Shown here: one piece after another, positions 32,669 through 40,178 of the stretch | Layout of the letters: each line of letters starts with the position of its first letter | How positions within the stretch are numbered: position 1 is the first letter of the stretch | Assembly (NCBI RefSeq): GCF_050789285.1 | Contig: NZ_JBOUVX010000003.1 | Span: 186,001-250,000, forward strand | DNA: 64,000 bases | Direction of reading: 5' to 3' | Origin: CAVPWP01 sp050789285 | Lineage (GTDB): Bacteria; Pseudomonadota; Alphaproteobacteria; Rhodobacterales; Rhodobacteraceae | Translations under genes and position numbers: made by a program | Notes under the pieces: model-generated | What the model saw: only the letters and a program-made list of their open reading frames with translations | Database searches by the model: none | Told to the model about the DNA's origin: nothing

Positions 32669-33430
32669 ATGACCGGCACGGTGCTTGACTACGACCCGCT
32701 GACCTTCGCGGTCATCTTCGCCGCGCTCGCGCTTGGCGGAACGATGAAGGGCGCGACCGGCGCGGGGGCGCCGGTGATCGCGATTCCCGTCATGGCCGCC
32801 TTCTACGACGTGCGCTTCGCCGTGGTGATGATGGCGATTCCAGGCGTGGTGATGAACATCATGCAGTTGCGCAAGTACCATGCCGCACACCTGCCCGACC
32901 GCTTCGCGCTGAAATACGCCATCTGCGGCGGCACCGGCACCTTCCTTGGCACGATCATCCTTGCCACGCTTCCGGTCGAGGCGCTGACCCTGATCATCGC
33001 CGGCGCGGTCGTCGCCTATATCCTGCTGCGCATCGCCCGCCCCGGCTTCAAGATCCCGTGGGAGGCCGCGCGCCGGCTGGTCTGGCCGGTCGGCCTGGTC
33101 TCGGGCGTGCTGCAGGGATCGGCCGGGCTGTCGGCGCCGGTCTCGGTCAGCTTCCTCAACGCCCTGCGCATCCCGCGCGAGGCCTTCATCGTGACCATCT
33201 CGTCGCTGTTCACGGGGATGAGCCTTGTGCAGGTTCCCGCCCTGATCGGCTTTGGCCTTCTGACCTGGGACAGGGCCCTGCTCAGCCTTGCGGCGCTGAT
33301 CCCGCTTCTGGGGTTCATGCCCGTGGGCAACTGGCTGGCGCGCCGCCTTCCGCCCGTGGCCTTCGACCGGCTGGTGCTCGTGCTTCTGACGATCCTTGCC
33401 GTCCGCCTGATCTGGAGCGCACTGGCCTGA
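32669..33430 (+). CDS. TauE/SafE-family sulfite exporter-like permease
   Basis: A 253-residue membrane protein with eight predicted helices in two repeats; the repeat signatures are GGTMKGATGAGAPVIAIPVM and VSGVLQGSAGLSAPVSVSFL. Family members export sulfite or sulfoacetate or import organic acids. It is encoded 19 nt after lacI on the same strand, so it is likely co-expressed. It converges on acpP, and the acpP terminator lies between them. A role in exporting a pathway product is inferred from position only. Confidence 0.88.
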   Translation: MTGTVLDYDPLTFAVIFAALALGGTMKGATGAGAPVIAIPVMAAFYDVRFAVVMMAIPGVVMNIMQLRKYHAAHLPDRFALKYAICGGTGTFLGTIILATLPVEALTLIIAGAVVAYILLRIARPGFKIPWEAARRLVWPVGLVSGVLQGSAGLSAPVSVSFLNALRIPREAFIVTISSLFTGMSLVQVPALIGFGLLTWDRALLSLAALIPLLGFMPVGNWLARRLPPVAFDRLVLVLLTILAVRLIWSALA

Positions 33431-33451
33431 CCACCGCGCCCCATCACATGA

Positions 33452-33474
33452 AAAACGGCGCCCCAAGGGCGCCG
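33452..33474 (-). terminator. Rho-independent terminator of acpP
   Basis: On the minus strand ACGGCGCCC-TTGG-GGCGCCGT is followed directly by TTTTT, a textbook intrinsic terminator about 35 nt after the acpP stop. It would isolate the essential fab genes from the catabolic block. Confidence 0.85.
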
Positions 33475-33505
33475 TCAGGTCTTCCTTGCGGAAGGGTCGG
33501 AGGCC

Positions 33506-33739
33506 TTACGAGGCTTCCTTGATGAACTTGACGGCGTCGCCGAACGTCTGGATCGTCTCGGCCGCGTCATCGGGGATCTCGATCCCGAACTCTTCCTCGA
33601 AGGCCATGACCAGCTCGACGGTGTCGAGGCTGTCGGCGCCCAGGTCGTCGATGAACGAGGCGTTCTCGATCACCTTGTCCTCGTCGACGCCCAGATGCTC
33701 GACCACAATCTTCCGCACGCGATCGGCGATGTCGCTCAT
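33506..33739 (-). CDS. acpP: Acyl carrier protein
   Basis: The 77-residue acidic carrier of fatty-acid intermediates. Ser37 in DDLGADSLDTVELVMA is the phosphopantetheine site, and the four-helix pattern and length are standard. It has its own promoter (33866-33894) and terminator. It sits downstream of fabD-fabG in the same direction; the expected next gene, fabF, lies 29 kb away. Confidence 0.98.
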   Translation of the reverse strand: MSDIADRVRKIVVEHLGVDEDKVIENASFIDDLGADSLDTVELVMAFEEEFGIEIPDDAAETIQTFGDAVKFIKEAS

Positions 33740-33865
33740 ATCAGTTCCTCACAGTTCCTCGGGGTCTTCGCCCGTCTCGGTTTCGGGCCTCGGGGGCCTC
33801 TGATTCAGTCGCCAGACAAGGGGCGATGCCTGGACGGGACATTCCATCCCGCCGAAGTCAGCGCG

Positions 33866-33894
33866 CCTATAGCACATCGCCTAACGAAGGCAAA
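33866..33894 (-). promoter_or_regulatory. Predicted acpP promoter
   Basis: TTTGCC (33889-33894) and TATAGG (33866-33871) on the minus strand have a 17-nt spacer and lie about 130 nt before the acpP ATG, in the 171-nt gap after fabG. Confidence 0.5.
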
Positions 33895-33910
33895 CGCATT
33901 TGCGCGGCCC

Positions 33911-34648
33911 TCAGATCATGGCCATTCCGCCATTGACGTGCAAGGTCGCCCCGGTGACGTAGCCGGCTTCCGGGCTGGCAAGGTAAAGCACCGCCGCGCC
34001 GATCTCGGACGCCTCGCCCATCCGGCCCGCCGGAACCTGGGTCAGGATCGCGGCCTTCTGGTCGTCGGTCAGCTTGTCGGTCATCGCCGTGGTGATGAAG
34101 CCAGGCGCCACGCAGTTCACCGTGATGCCCCGGCTGGCCACCTCGTAGGCCAGCGACTTCGACATCCCCACCATCCCCGCCTTCGAGGCGGCATAGTTCG
34201 CCTGCCCCGGGTTGCCGGTGGCGCCCACGACGGACGAGATGTTGACGATGCGGCCCCAGCGCGCCTTCATCATGCCCCGGATGACGCCCTTGCACAGCCG
34301 CATGGTGGCCGTGAGGTTCACGTCGATCACCTGCGCCCAGTCGTCGTCGGACATGCGCATGAACAGGTTGTCGCGGGTGATGCCGGCGTTGTTCACAAGG
34401 ATGTCGACCGCGCCCATTGCCTCGACCGCCTGGCCGGGAAGCGCGGTGACGGCGGCGGCGTCGCCAAGATTGCAGGGCAGGACATGGGCGCGCCCGCCCA
34501 GGTCGGCGGCCAGCGCCTCAAGCGGTTCGACCCGCGTTCCCGACAGCGCGACCGTGGCCCCCGCCCCGTGCAGCGCCCTGGCGATCTCGGCGCCGATGCC
34601 GCCCGAGGCGCCGGTCACAAGTGCGGATTTTCCCGTCAGATCGAACAT
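33911..34648 (-). CDS. fabG: 3-oxoacyl-ACP reductase
   Basis: A 245-residue SDR-fold NADPH reductase of fatty-acid elongation. The cofactor motif ALVTGASGGIGAEIA, NNAGITRDN, the catalytic Ser in NISSVVGATG and the YxxxK set in ANYAASKAG are all present. It ends with the usual GATLHVNGGMAMI. It starts 1 nt after the fabD stop, in the order fabD-fabG-acpP. Confidence 0.97.
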   Translation of the reverse strand: MFDLTGKSALVTGASGGIGAEIARALHGAGATVALSGTRVEPLEALAADLGGRAHVLPCNLGDAAAVTALPGQAVEAMGAVDILVNNAGITRDNLFMRMSDDDWAQVIDVNLTATMRLCKGVIRGMMKARWGRIVNISSVVGATGNPGQANYAASKAGMVGMSKSLAYEVASRGITVNCVAPGFITTAMTDKLTDDQKAAILTQVPAGRMGEASEIGAAVLYLASPEAGYVTGATLHVNGGMAMI

Positions 34649-34649
34649 C

Positions 34650-35597
34650 TCAGTTTCCTTCCTTCGCGGCGGCCGCCGCCCTTGCTTCGTCGGCCGAACC
34701 GACCTGAAGCGTGCCCGCCTCCTTCGCGATGCGCCGCACCATGCCCGACAGCGCCTTGCCGGCGCCGATCTCCCAGAACTCGGTGACGCCGCCCTCGGTC
34801 GCCATCCATTCGACCGACTCGCGCCAGCGCACGGAATGGGTGATCTGCGTGACCAGAAGATCGCGGATTTCCGCGGGATCGCTGACCGGCCGGGCCAGCA
34901 CGTTGGCGACCACCGGAACCGCCGGCGCCACGATCGTCACGTTGCCCAGCGCCTCGGCCATCACATCGGCGGCGGGCGCCATCAGCGGACAATGGAACGG
35001 CGCCGAGACCGGCAGCATCACCGCCCGCTTCGCGCCCCGCGCCTTGGCGATCTCGACGGCGCGGGCGACGGCCGCGGCGTGGCCCGAGACCACGACCTGC
35101 GCCGGATCGTTGTCGTTGGCGGCGACGCAGACCTCGCCCCCCGCGGCTTCGGCCGCGACCTCGGCCGCGGTCGCGAAATCAAGGCCCAGAAGCGCGGCCA
35201 TCGCGCCCACGCCCGGGGCCACGGCCTGCTGCATCGCCCGGCCGCGCGCGCGCAGAAGCCGCGCGGTGTCGGCCACGCTCAGCGCGCCGGCGGCGGCCAG
35301 CGCCGAGTATTCGCCCAGCGAATGCCCCGCCACGAACGCCGCATCGGCGATGGTGACGCCCTCGGCCTGAAGCGCCCGCATCGCGGCAAGCGAAGTCGCC
35401 ATCAGCGCGGGCTGCGCGTTCTGCGTCAGCGTCAGCGTCTCGGCGTCGCCCTCCCAGATCAGCGCCGACAGCGCTTCGCCCAGCGCGTCGTCGACCTCGT
35501 CGAAGACGGCCTTCGCCTCGGGATAGGCGTCGGCCAGATCGCGGCCCATGCCGATCGTCTGCGCCCCCTGCCCCGGAAATACGAACGCGCGGCCCAT
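34650..35597 (-). CDS. fabD: Malonyl-CoA-ACP transacylase
   Basis: A 315-residue enzyme that loads malonate onto ACP. It has the N-terminal FVFPGQGAQ, the nucleophile motif VAGHSLGEYSAL, the oxyanion Gln, and AAPAVPVVANV to GAGKALSGMVRRI toward the end. The ATG at 35597 has GGGAGAGCAGGG before it; the longer frame to 35651 begins with a non-homologous stretch. It is the first gene of the fab cluster. Confidence 0.97.
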   Translation of the reverse strand: MGRAFVFPGQGAQTIGMGRDLADAYPEAKAVFDEVDDALGEALSALIWEGDAETLTLTQNAQPALMATSLAAMRALQAEGVTIADAAFVAGHSLGEYSALAAAGALSVADTARLLRARGRAMQQAVAPGVGAMAALLGLDFATAAEVAAEAAGGEVCVAANDNDPAQVVVSGHAAAVARAVEIAKARGAKRAVMLPVSAPFHCPLMAPAADVMAEALGNVTIVAPAVPVVANVLARPVSDPAEIRDLLVTQITHSVRWRESVEWMATEGGVTEFWEIGAGKALSGMVRRIAKEAGTLQVGSADEARAAAAAKEGN

Positions 35598-35768
35598 GCC
35601 CTGCTCTCCCTCGTCGCGTGGTTTTCCTTCCTCTAGCGGCTGCCATCCCACCGCACAAGGCGCGCAGCCCCCCTGCGGTCATGCACAGCCGCCGCGCGGC
35701 ATCGGCGATTGATCGCGGCCCCGCGACGGATAAGTGTCGCCCGACACGGCGATGAAAGGACGGACAGC

Positions 35769-36962
35769 ATGGCACTGGCGAACACGACGACGCATTACGG
35801 CGCGGTGGCGCGGACGTTTCACTGGCTGACCGCGCTTCTGATCCTGACGGCGATCCCGCTGGGCCTTGTGGCCAACGCCATCCCGCTGGATAGCGACGCG
35901 GCGGTGGCGCAGAAGACGCTGCTGTTCTCGATCCACAAGACCGTGGGCGTCACCGCCTTCTTCGTGGCGCTTGCGCGCATCCTCTGGGCGGTGGTGCAGC
36001 CGCGCCCCGTGGCGCTTCACCCCGACCGGCGGGCCGAGACCTTCGCGGCGGCCACGGTGCACTGGACGCTTTATGCCGCCCTCGTCCTCGTGCCGCTGTC
36101 GGGCTGGCTGCACCACGCCGCGACCACGGGCTTCGCGCCGATCTGGTGGCCCTTCGGCCAGTCGCTGCCCTTCGTGCCGGTGGACTTCCGCGTGGCCGAG
36201 TTCTTTGCCGCCTGGCACTGGGTCTTCACCAAGGTGCTGGCCGCCGCCATCGTCCTGCACGTCGTGGGCGCGTTGAAACACGCGCTGATCGACCGCGACG
36301 CCACGCTGGTGCGCATGGTCTCGGGCCGGTGCGAGGTCGACGTGCCGGCCCACCGCGAAGGCCGCGCCCCGGTGGCGGTGGCGGCCGCGCTTTGGCTTGC
36401 GGCGATCGCCGGGGGCAGCGCTCTTGGCTGGCCGCACGACGAGGCCGCGACTGCGTTCGAGACCCCCGCCGCCAGCAGCCAATGGCTGATCGAAGAGGGC
36501 ACGGTGTCGATCACCGTCCGCCAGCTTGGCGCCGAAGTCACCGGCAGCTTCGCCGACTGGATCGCCGCCGTCGATTTCGACCCGGCCACCGAAGGCGCGA
36601 TCAAGGGCCAAGTCGAGGCGACGATCCTGCTTGACTCGCTCGCCCTTGGCAGCGTGACCGCGCAGGCGCTTGGTCCTGATTTCCTGGATGCCGCCGCGCA
36701 CCCAAGCGCCACCTTCTCGGCCGTGATCACAGAGCATCCCAATGGCGACGGCTATCTTGCCATGGGCACCCTGTCGCTTCGCGGTGTCGCGGTTCCGGTC
36801 GAGCTTCCCTTCACCTTCCGCCCCGACGGCGAACGCGCCACGGTGCAGGCCGAAGTCACGCTTGACCGTCGTGATTTCGGTGTCGGACAGACCCTGGTCG
36901 ACGAAAGCACGCTGGGGTTCGCGGTGCGCGTCGGGATCGACCTTTCCGCGCTTCGGCCTTGA
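35769..36962 (+). CDS. Cytochrome b561-YceI fusion protein
   Basis: A 397-residue two-domain protein. Residues about 1-190 form a four-helix b561-type membrane cytochrome with heme-ligand histidines in RTFHWLTAL, FSIHKTVG, LSGWLHHAA and VLHVVGALKH. After a linker and one more hydrophobic segment (VAAALWLAAIAGGSALGW), a periplasmic YceI-like lipocalin domain follows (about 240-397). The partners normally occur as separate genes; the fusion suggests electron transfer to or from a bound isoprenoid or quinone-like ligand. The ATG at 35769 has AAAGGAC upstream, and a GTGTCG-CC-CGACAC repeat (35734-35747) lies just before it as a possible operator. It faces a stand-alone YceI gene. Confidence 0.88.
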   Translation: MALANTTTHYGAVARTFHWLTALLILTAIPLGLVANAIPLDSDAAVAQKTLLFSIHKTVGVTAFFVALARILWAVVQPRPVALHPDRRAETFAAATVHWTLYAALVLVPLSGWLHHAATTGFAPIWWPFGQSLPFVPVDFRVAEFFAAWHWVFTKVLAAAIVLHVVGALKHALIDRDATLVRMVSGRCEVDVPAHREGRAPVAVAAALWLAAIAGGSALGWPHDEAATAFETPAASSQWLIEEGTVSITVRQLGAEVTGSFADWIAAVDFDPATEGAIKGQVEATILLDSLALGSVTAQALGPDFLDAAAHPSATFSAVITEHPNGDGYLAMGTLSLRGVAVPVELPFTFRPDGERATVQAEVTLDRRDFGVGQTLVDESTLGFAVRVGIDLSALRP

Positions 36963-36974
36963 TCTTGCACAAGA

Positions 36975-37002
36975 AAGGGGGCGGCCGCCTGGCCGCCCCC
37001 TT
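36975..37002. terminator. Hairpin between convergent b561-YceI and yceI genes
   Basis: AAGGGGGCGGCC pairs perfectly with GGCCGCCCCCTT across a 4-nt loop, placed between two convergent stops. T-runs are minimal on both sides, so it is a probable bidirectional terminator with modest certainty. Confidence 0.6.
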
Positions 37003-37025
37003 GGCAGCATGGTCCGGCGTGGCGA

Positions 37026-37625
37026 TCAGTCCAGGCGCGCGTCCTGCTGGGCGGCGATGCCGGCCTCGATCGAGATGCGCACCTCGACCTCGTCCGACAC
37101 GGCCGGAGCGAACAGGCCAAGGCCGAAGTCGCTGCGCAGAAGCGTCGTCGTGGCGTCGAAGCCCAGCCATTCGGTCTGGGTCATCGGGTTCGTGCCGGCG
37201 GCGTTCAGCCGGGCGTCGAGCACGACCGCCTTCGTGACGCCGTTCAGCGTCAGGTCGCCGGTGATCAGCGCGGTGTCCTTGCCCGTGACCTCGATCCCGG
37301 TCGAGACGAAGGTGACCATCTCGTCCTCGGTCGCGGCGAAGAAGTCGGGCGACATGAAGTGCTGGAAGCGCTCTTCCCAGCCGGTCAGCATCGTCGTCAC
37401 CGGGAACGACACCTCGACCGACGAGGCTTCGGGCGCGTCGGCGTCGAACTGGATGCGGCCCTCGAAGCCCGAGAACATGCCATAAGTCGTCGAGAAACCG
37501 AAGTGGTCGTAGGTGAAGACGATCTGGCTGTGGCTGGGGTCAAGGTCGAAGCGCACCGCGTCGGCGGTGGCAGAGGTGGCGGCGGCGGCAAGGCCAAGGG
37601 CCGTGGTCAGAAGAAGGGCTTTCAT
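37026..37625 (-). CDS. YceI-family periplasmic lipid-binding protein
   Basis: A 199-residue secreted protein. The signal peptide MKALLLTTALGLAAAATSATA is followed by the YceI beta-barrel: FDLDPSHSQIVFTYDHFGFSTTYGMFSG, GDLTLNGVTKAV and LRSDFGLGLFAP. YceI proteins bind isoprenoids or similar amphiphiles. The start is at the signal peptide; the frame extends further upstream without homology. It is convergent with the fusion that carries a second YceI domain, so the two may act on the same ligand. Confidence 0.93.
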   Translation of the reverse strand: MKALLLTTALGLAAAATSATADAVRFDLDPSHSQIVFTYDHFGFSTTYGMFSGFEGRIQFDADAPEASSVEVSFPVTTMLTGWEERFQHFMSPDFFAATEDEMVTFVSTGIEVTGKDTALITGDLTLNGVTKAVVLDARLNAAGTNPMTQTEWLGFDATTTLLRSDFGLGLFAPAVSDEVEVRISIEAGIAAQQDARLD

Positions 37626-37743
37626 TCGGGGTCGCTCCTGATGCGGGTTTCGATGCCCGCAACATCGACACGACGCCTTCAGACGCAATTGCACAGGTGC
37701 CCACAGGGTCTGTTCGATCCTGCACGGAAGGAACGCGGCGTCG

Positions 37744-38394
37744 TCAGGCCGAGGCCTTGCGCCCCTGCGAAAGCCCGCCGGGCTTGGCGGGCATCGCCTG
37801 CGCCGCTTCCCGAAGAAGCCGGCGTTCGACGCGTTCGCGCGCCGGCCGCAGGTCGTTGCGAAGCCGGTCGTGCAGCAGCCGCAATTCGCGCTCGCTGCCC
37901 GAGGCGAAATGCAGCGGCGCCTCGGACCCGGCGACGCGCAGCAGAAGATGCCCCCCCGACGCCGCGCGCGTTCCACGCTTGACGTAGGCGCTGTCGATGT
38001 CGCGCATCGGCACCCGATCGGACACGCGCTCGAACCCGCGCCGGTCGCGTTCGACCATGCGCAGCTCGCGCTTGACGGTGTCGACCTGAACCTCGACCGC
38101 GGTGGTGCGCGCCACGCCATGAAAGCAGGCCAGACCCAGCCCCGCCATCGTCGCGGTCAGCGCGATCTTAATGGACAGAAGCTCTTGCGAGAAGATCGCC
38201 CCGGGAAACAGCCATTGCCCCAGCGCTGCGGCAAGCAGGATCGCGCCCAGGAACAGGAGGATCCAGTCGCGCAGGGCGCGCCGGTCGGTCGCGGGGTCGC
38301 GCTCGCGGATGATGTATCCCCAGTAGGTCTCGGTCACCGTCAGCGTCGCTGGCGCATCTGCGCCTTGTACCCGGGCGTCGCTCATCGCGTTCAT
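37744..38394 (-). CDS. Membrane protein with PH-like C-terminal domain, function unknown
   Basis: A 216-residue protein not recognised as a named family. Two hydrophobic helices (about 46-68 and 74-98: WILLFLGAILLAAALGQWL, KIALTATMAGLGLACF) are followed by a beta-rich segment (VEVQVDTVKRELRMVERDRRG, MRDIDSAYV) reminiscent of bacterial PH domains, and a basic tail. The start is either of two nearby ATGs (38394, 38385); the frame continues antisense to rpsF but without coding character. It is divergent from rpsF. Confidence 0.65.
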   Translation of the reverse strand: MNAMSDARVQGADAPATLTVTETYWGYIIRERDPATDRRALRDWILLFLGAILLAAALGQWLFPGAIFSQELLSIKIALTATMAGLGLACFHGVARTTAVEVQVDTVKRELRMVERDRRGFERVSDRVPMRDIDSAYVKRGTRAASGGHLLLRVAGSEAPLHFASGSERELRLLHDRLRNDLRPARERVERRLLREAAQAMPAKPGGLSQGRKASA

Positions 38395-38532
38395 CGCCTT
38401 ACCCCGTCTACGCACTCCCCCATCAAGCGCGCAGAAGGTGTCCAGATTTTGACCGACAGATATCATTTTCCGGGCCAGGACGGGGGGCGGGCGAAGGTCC
38501 GGCCGGCGTCGGCGCGGGGGCCGCGCCACGGG

Positions 38533-38560
38533 TTGCATCGCCGCGCAGGCCGTGTATAAG
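38533..38560 (+). promoter_or_regulatory. Predicted promoter of rpsF-rpsR-rplI
   Basis: TTGCAT (38533-38538) and TATAAG (38555-38560) with a 16-nt spacer, about 100 nt before rpsF. This fits a ribosomal-protein operon promoter with an untranslated leader. Confidence 0.6.
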
Positions 38561-38667
38561 GCCCCGTCCTTCCGCTGATCCTTGGATCGGCGCGCCCTCT
38601 CGTGGACGGGAAGCGGAAGGTGAAACGCCCGTCCTATGAAGCGCGCCCTGATAGAAGTGGAGTGCAC

Positions 38668-39120
38668 ATGCCGCTTTACGAGCATGTCTTTATCTCGCGC
38701 CAGGATCTTTCCAACGCGCAGGCCGAAGGGCTCATCGAACATTTCGGCACCGTCCTCGCGGACAACGGCGGCAAGGTCGTCGAGAGCGAGTACTGGGGCG
38801 TCAAGACGATGGCCTACAAGATCAACAAGAACCGCAAGGGCCACTACGCCTACCTCAAGACCGATTCTCCCGCGCCGGCCGTGCAGGAGATGGAGCGTCT
38901 GATGCGTCTGCACGAGGACGTCATGCGCGTTCTCACCGTCAAGGTCGACGCGCACGAGGAAGGCCCCTCGGCGCAGATGCGCCGGTCCGACGACCGTGAT
39001 CGCGGCGATCGTGGTGACCGCGGAGATCGCGGCGACCGGGGTGACCGGGGTGATCGTGGAGACCGGGGTGATCGCGGCGACCGGGGTGACCGGGGCGACC
39101 GCGGCGACCGTCGGCGCTGA
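38668..39120 (+). CDS. rpsF: Ribosomal protein bS6 with Arg-Gly-Asp repeat tail
   Basis: A 150-residue small-subunit protein. The first 100 residues are a standard bS6 fold (MPLYEHVFISRQDL, YWGVKTMAYKINKNRKGHY). After about residue 110 the tail is twelve consecutive Arg-Gly-Asp triplets ending in three Arg, encoded by 9-bp near-repeats at about 39001-39108. S6 tails are often acidic and glutamylated, but such a regular charged repeat is unusual. The start is placed at the conserved MPLYE. It is the first gene of the S6-S18-L9 operon. Confidence 0.97.
   Translation: MPLYEHVFISRQDLSNAQAEGLIEHFGTVLADNGGKVVESEYWGVKTMAYKINKNRKGHYAYLKTDSPAPAVQEMERLMRLHEDVMRVLTVKVDAHEEGPSAQMRRSDDRDRGDRGDRGDRGDRGDRGDRGDRGDRGDRGDRGDRGDRRR
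39001..39108 (+). repeat. 12-unit 9-bp tandem repeat inside rpsF
   Basis: Twelve tandem copies of a CGN-GGN-GAY codon triplet with synonymous variation (cgcggcgat, cggggtgac and similar). The copies differ at wobble positions, so the peptide repeat is kept while the DNA repeat has drifted. Confidence 0.9.
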
Positions 39121-39142
39121 GATAGGGAAAGGAACATAAACC

Positions 39143-39370
39143 ATGGCAGCCAAACCGTTTTTCCGCCGCCGCAAGGTGTGTCCGTTCTCGGGCGATAACG
39201 CGCCGAAGATCGACTACAAGGACACGCGCCTTCTGCAGCGCTACATCTCCGAGCGTGGCAAGATCGTGCCGTCGCGCATCACCGCCGTTTCGGCCAAGAA
39301 GCAGCGTGAACTCGCGCGCGCCATCAAGCGCGCCCGGTTCCTCGCTCTGCTTCCCTACGCCGTGAAGTAA
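39143..39370 (+). CDS. rpsR: Ribosomal protein bS18
   Basis: A 75-residue basic protein of the 30S platform that binds next to S6. PFFRRRKVCPFSGDNAPKIDYKD, LQRYISERGKIVPSRIT and KKQRELARAIKRARFLALLPY are the conserved S18 blocks. The single Cys sits in the CPFSG motif. It starts 22 nt after rpsF with AGGGAAAGGA before it. Confidence 0.98.
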   Translation: MAAKPFFRRRKVCPFSGDNAPKIDYKDTRLLQRYISERGKIVPSRITAVSAKKQRELARAIKRARFLALLPYAVK

Positions 39371-39380
39371 GGAGACCGAC

Positions 39381-39983
39381 ATGCAGGTCATTCTACTCGA
39401 ACGTGTCGCCAAGCTTGGCCAGATGGGCGATGTCGTGAACGTCAAGGACGGCTACGCGCGCAACTACCTTCTGCCCCAGCGCAAGGCGCTTTGGGCGTCG
39501 GAGGCCAACATCAAGGCCTTCGAATCGCAGAAGTCGCAGCTTGAAGCCCGCAACCTCGAAACCCGCAAGGAGGCCGAGGCCCTGGCCGCGACCCTCGACG
39601 GGCAACGCTTCGTCGTGATTCGCTCGGCCTCGGACGCCGGCGCGCTGTATGGCTCGGTCACGACCCGTGACGCCGCCGACGCCGCCGAGGCCGCGGGCTT
39701 CACGATCGACCGCCGGCAGATCAACATGCTGCGGCCGATCAAGGAACTGGGCCTTCACGCGCTGGGTGTCACGCTTCACCCCGAGGTCGAGGTCGAGATC
39801 ATCCTCAACATCGCCCGCAGCGAGGAAGAGGCCGCCCTTCAGGCCGCCGGCAAATCCATTCAGGAGCTTGCCGCCGAGGAAGAGGCCGCGGCCGAGTTCG
39901 AGATCGCCGAGCTGTTCGACGATATCGGCGCGGCCGGTCAGGATGACGATCGCGCCCCCGCGGACGACCGCGACGACCGCTGA
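39381..39983 (+). CDS. rplI: Ribosomal protein bL9
   Basis: A 200-residue large-subunit protein. The N-terminal globular domain has VILLERVAKLGQMGDVVNVKDGYARNYLLP, then the long connecting helix and a C-terminal domain (LYGSVTTRDAADA, LHPEVEVEIILNIARS). It extends about 45 residues beyond typical L9 with an acidic tail rich in Glu, Ala and Asp, as is common in Rhodobacterales. It is followed by an intrinsic terminator. Confidence 0.97.
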   Translation: MQVILLERVAKLGQMGDVVNVKDGYARNYLLPQRKALWASEANIKAFESQKSQLEARNLETRKEAEALAATLDGQRFVVIRSASDAGALYGSVTTRDAADAAEAAGFTIDRRQINMLRPIKELGLHALGVTLHPEVEVEIILNIARSEEEAALQAAGKSIQELAAEEEAAAEFEIAELFDDIGAAGQDDDRAPADDRDDR

Positions 39984-40009
39984 TCGCACCGAACCGTTCA
40001 GGACCACGA

Positions 40010-40039
40010 CGGGCCGCCTCGACCGAGGCGGCCCGTTTT
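40010..40039 (+). terminator. Rho-independent terminator after rplI
   Basis: CGGGCCGCCTC-GACC-GAGGCGGCCCG followed by TTTTCG, about 27 nt after the rplI stop. Confidence 0.85.
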
Positions 40040-40110
40040 CGTTCCTGCGGTCAGGGTCCGGGTGTCGCCGCCGGCCACTGCCGGAAGAAACGCCCGCAAA
40101 TCTTTGAGTG

Positions 40111-40143
40111 AAAAATGAAAAGGCGGCCCAAGGGGGCCGCCTT
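40111..40143 (-). terminator. Rho-independent terminator after tig
   Basis: On the minus strand AAGGCGGCCC-CCTT-GGGCCGCCTT is followed by a T-rich tract (TTCATTTTT), 36 nt after the tig stop. Confidence 0.85.
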
Positions 40144-40178
40144 CGTGATCTCTTGCGAACGCTGCGCGTGGGCCGGCG

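Noticed and set aside
19700..33430. Sulfoquinovose transketolase pathway
   Set aside because: Split transketolase, HIBADH-type reductase and TauE are suggestive, but no sulfoquinovosidase, isomerase or sulfosugar-specific genes are present.
37744..39174. A continuous minus-strand frame crossing rpsF and joining the PH-like membrane protein
   Set aside because: The upstream part is antisense to the rpsF repeat (Thr/Val/Ala repeats) and has no coding features; only the last 216 codons look real.
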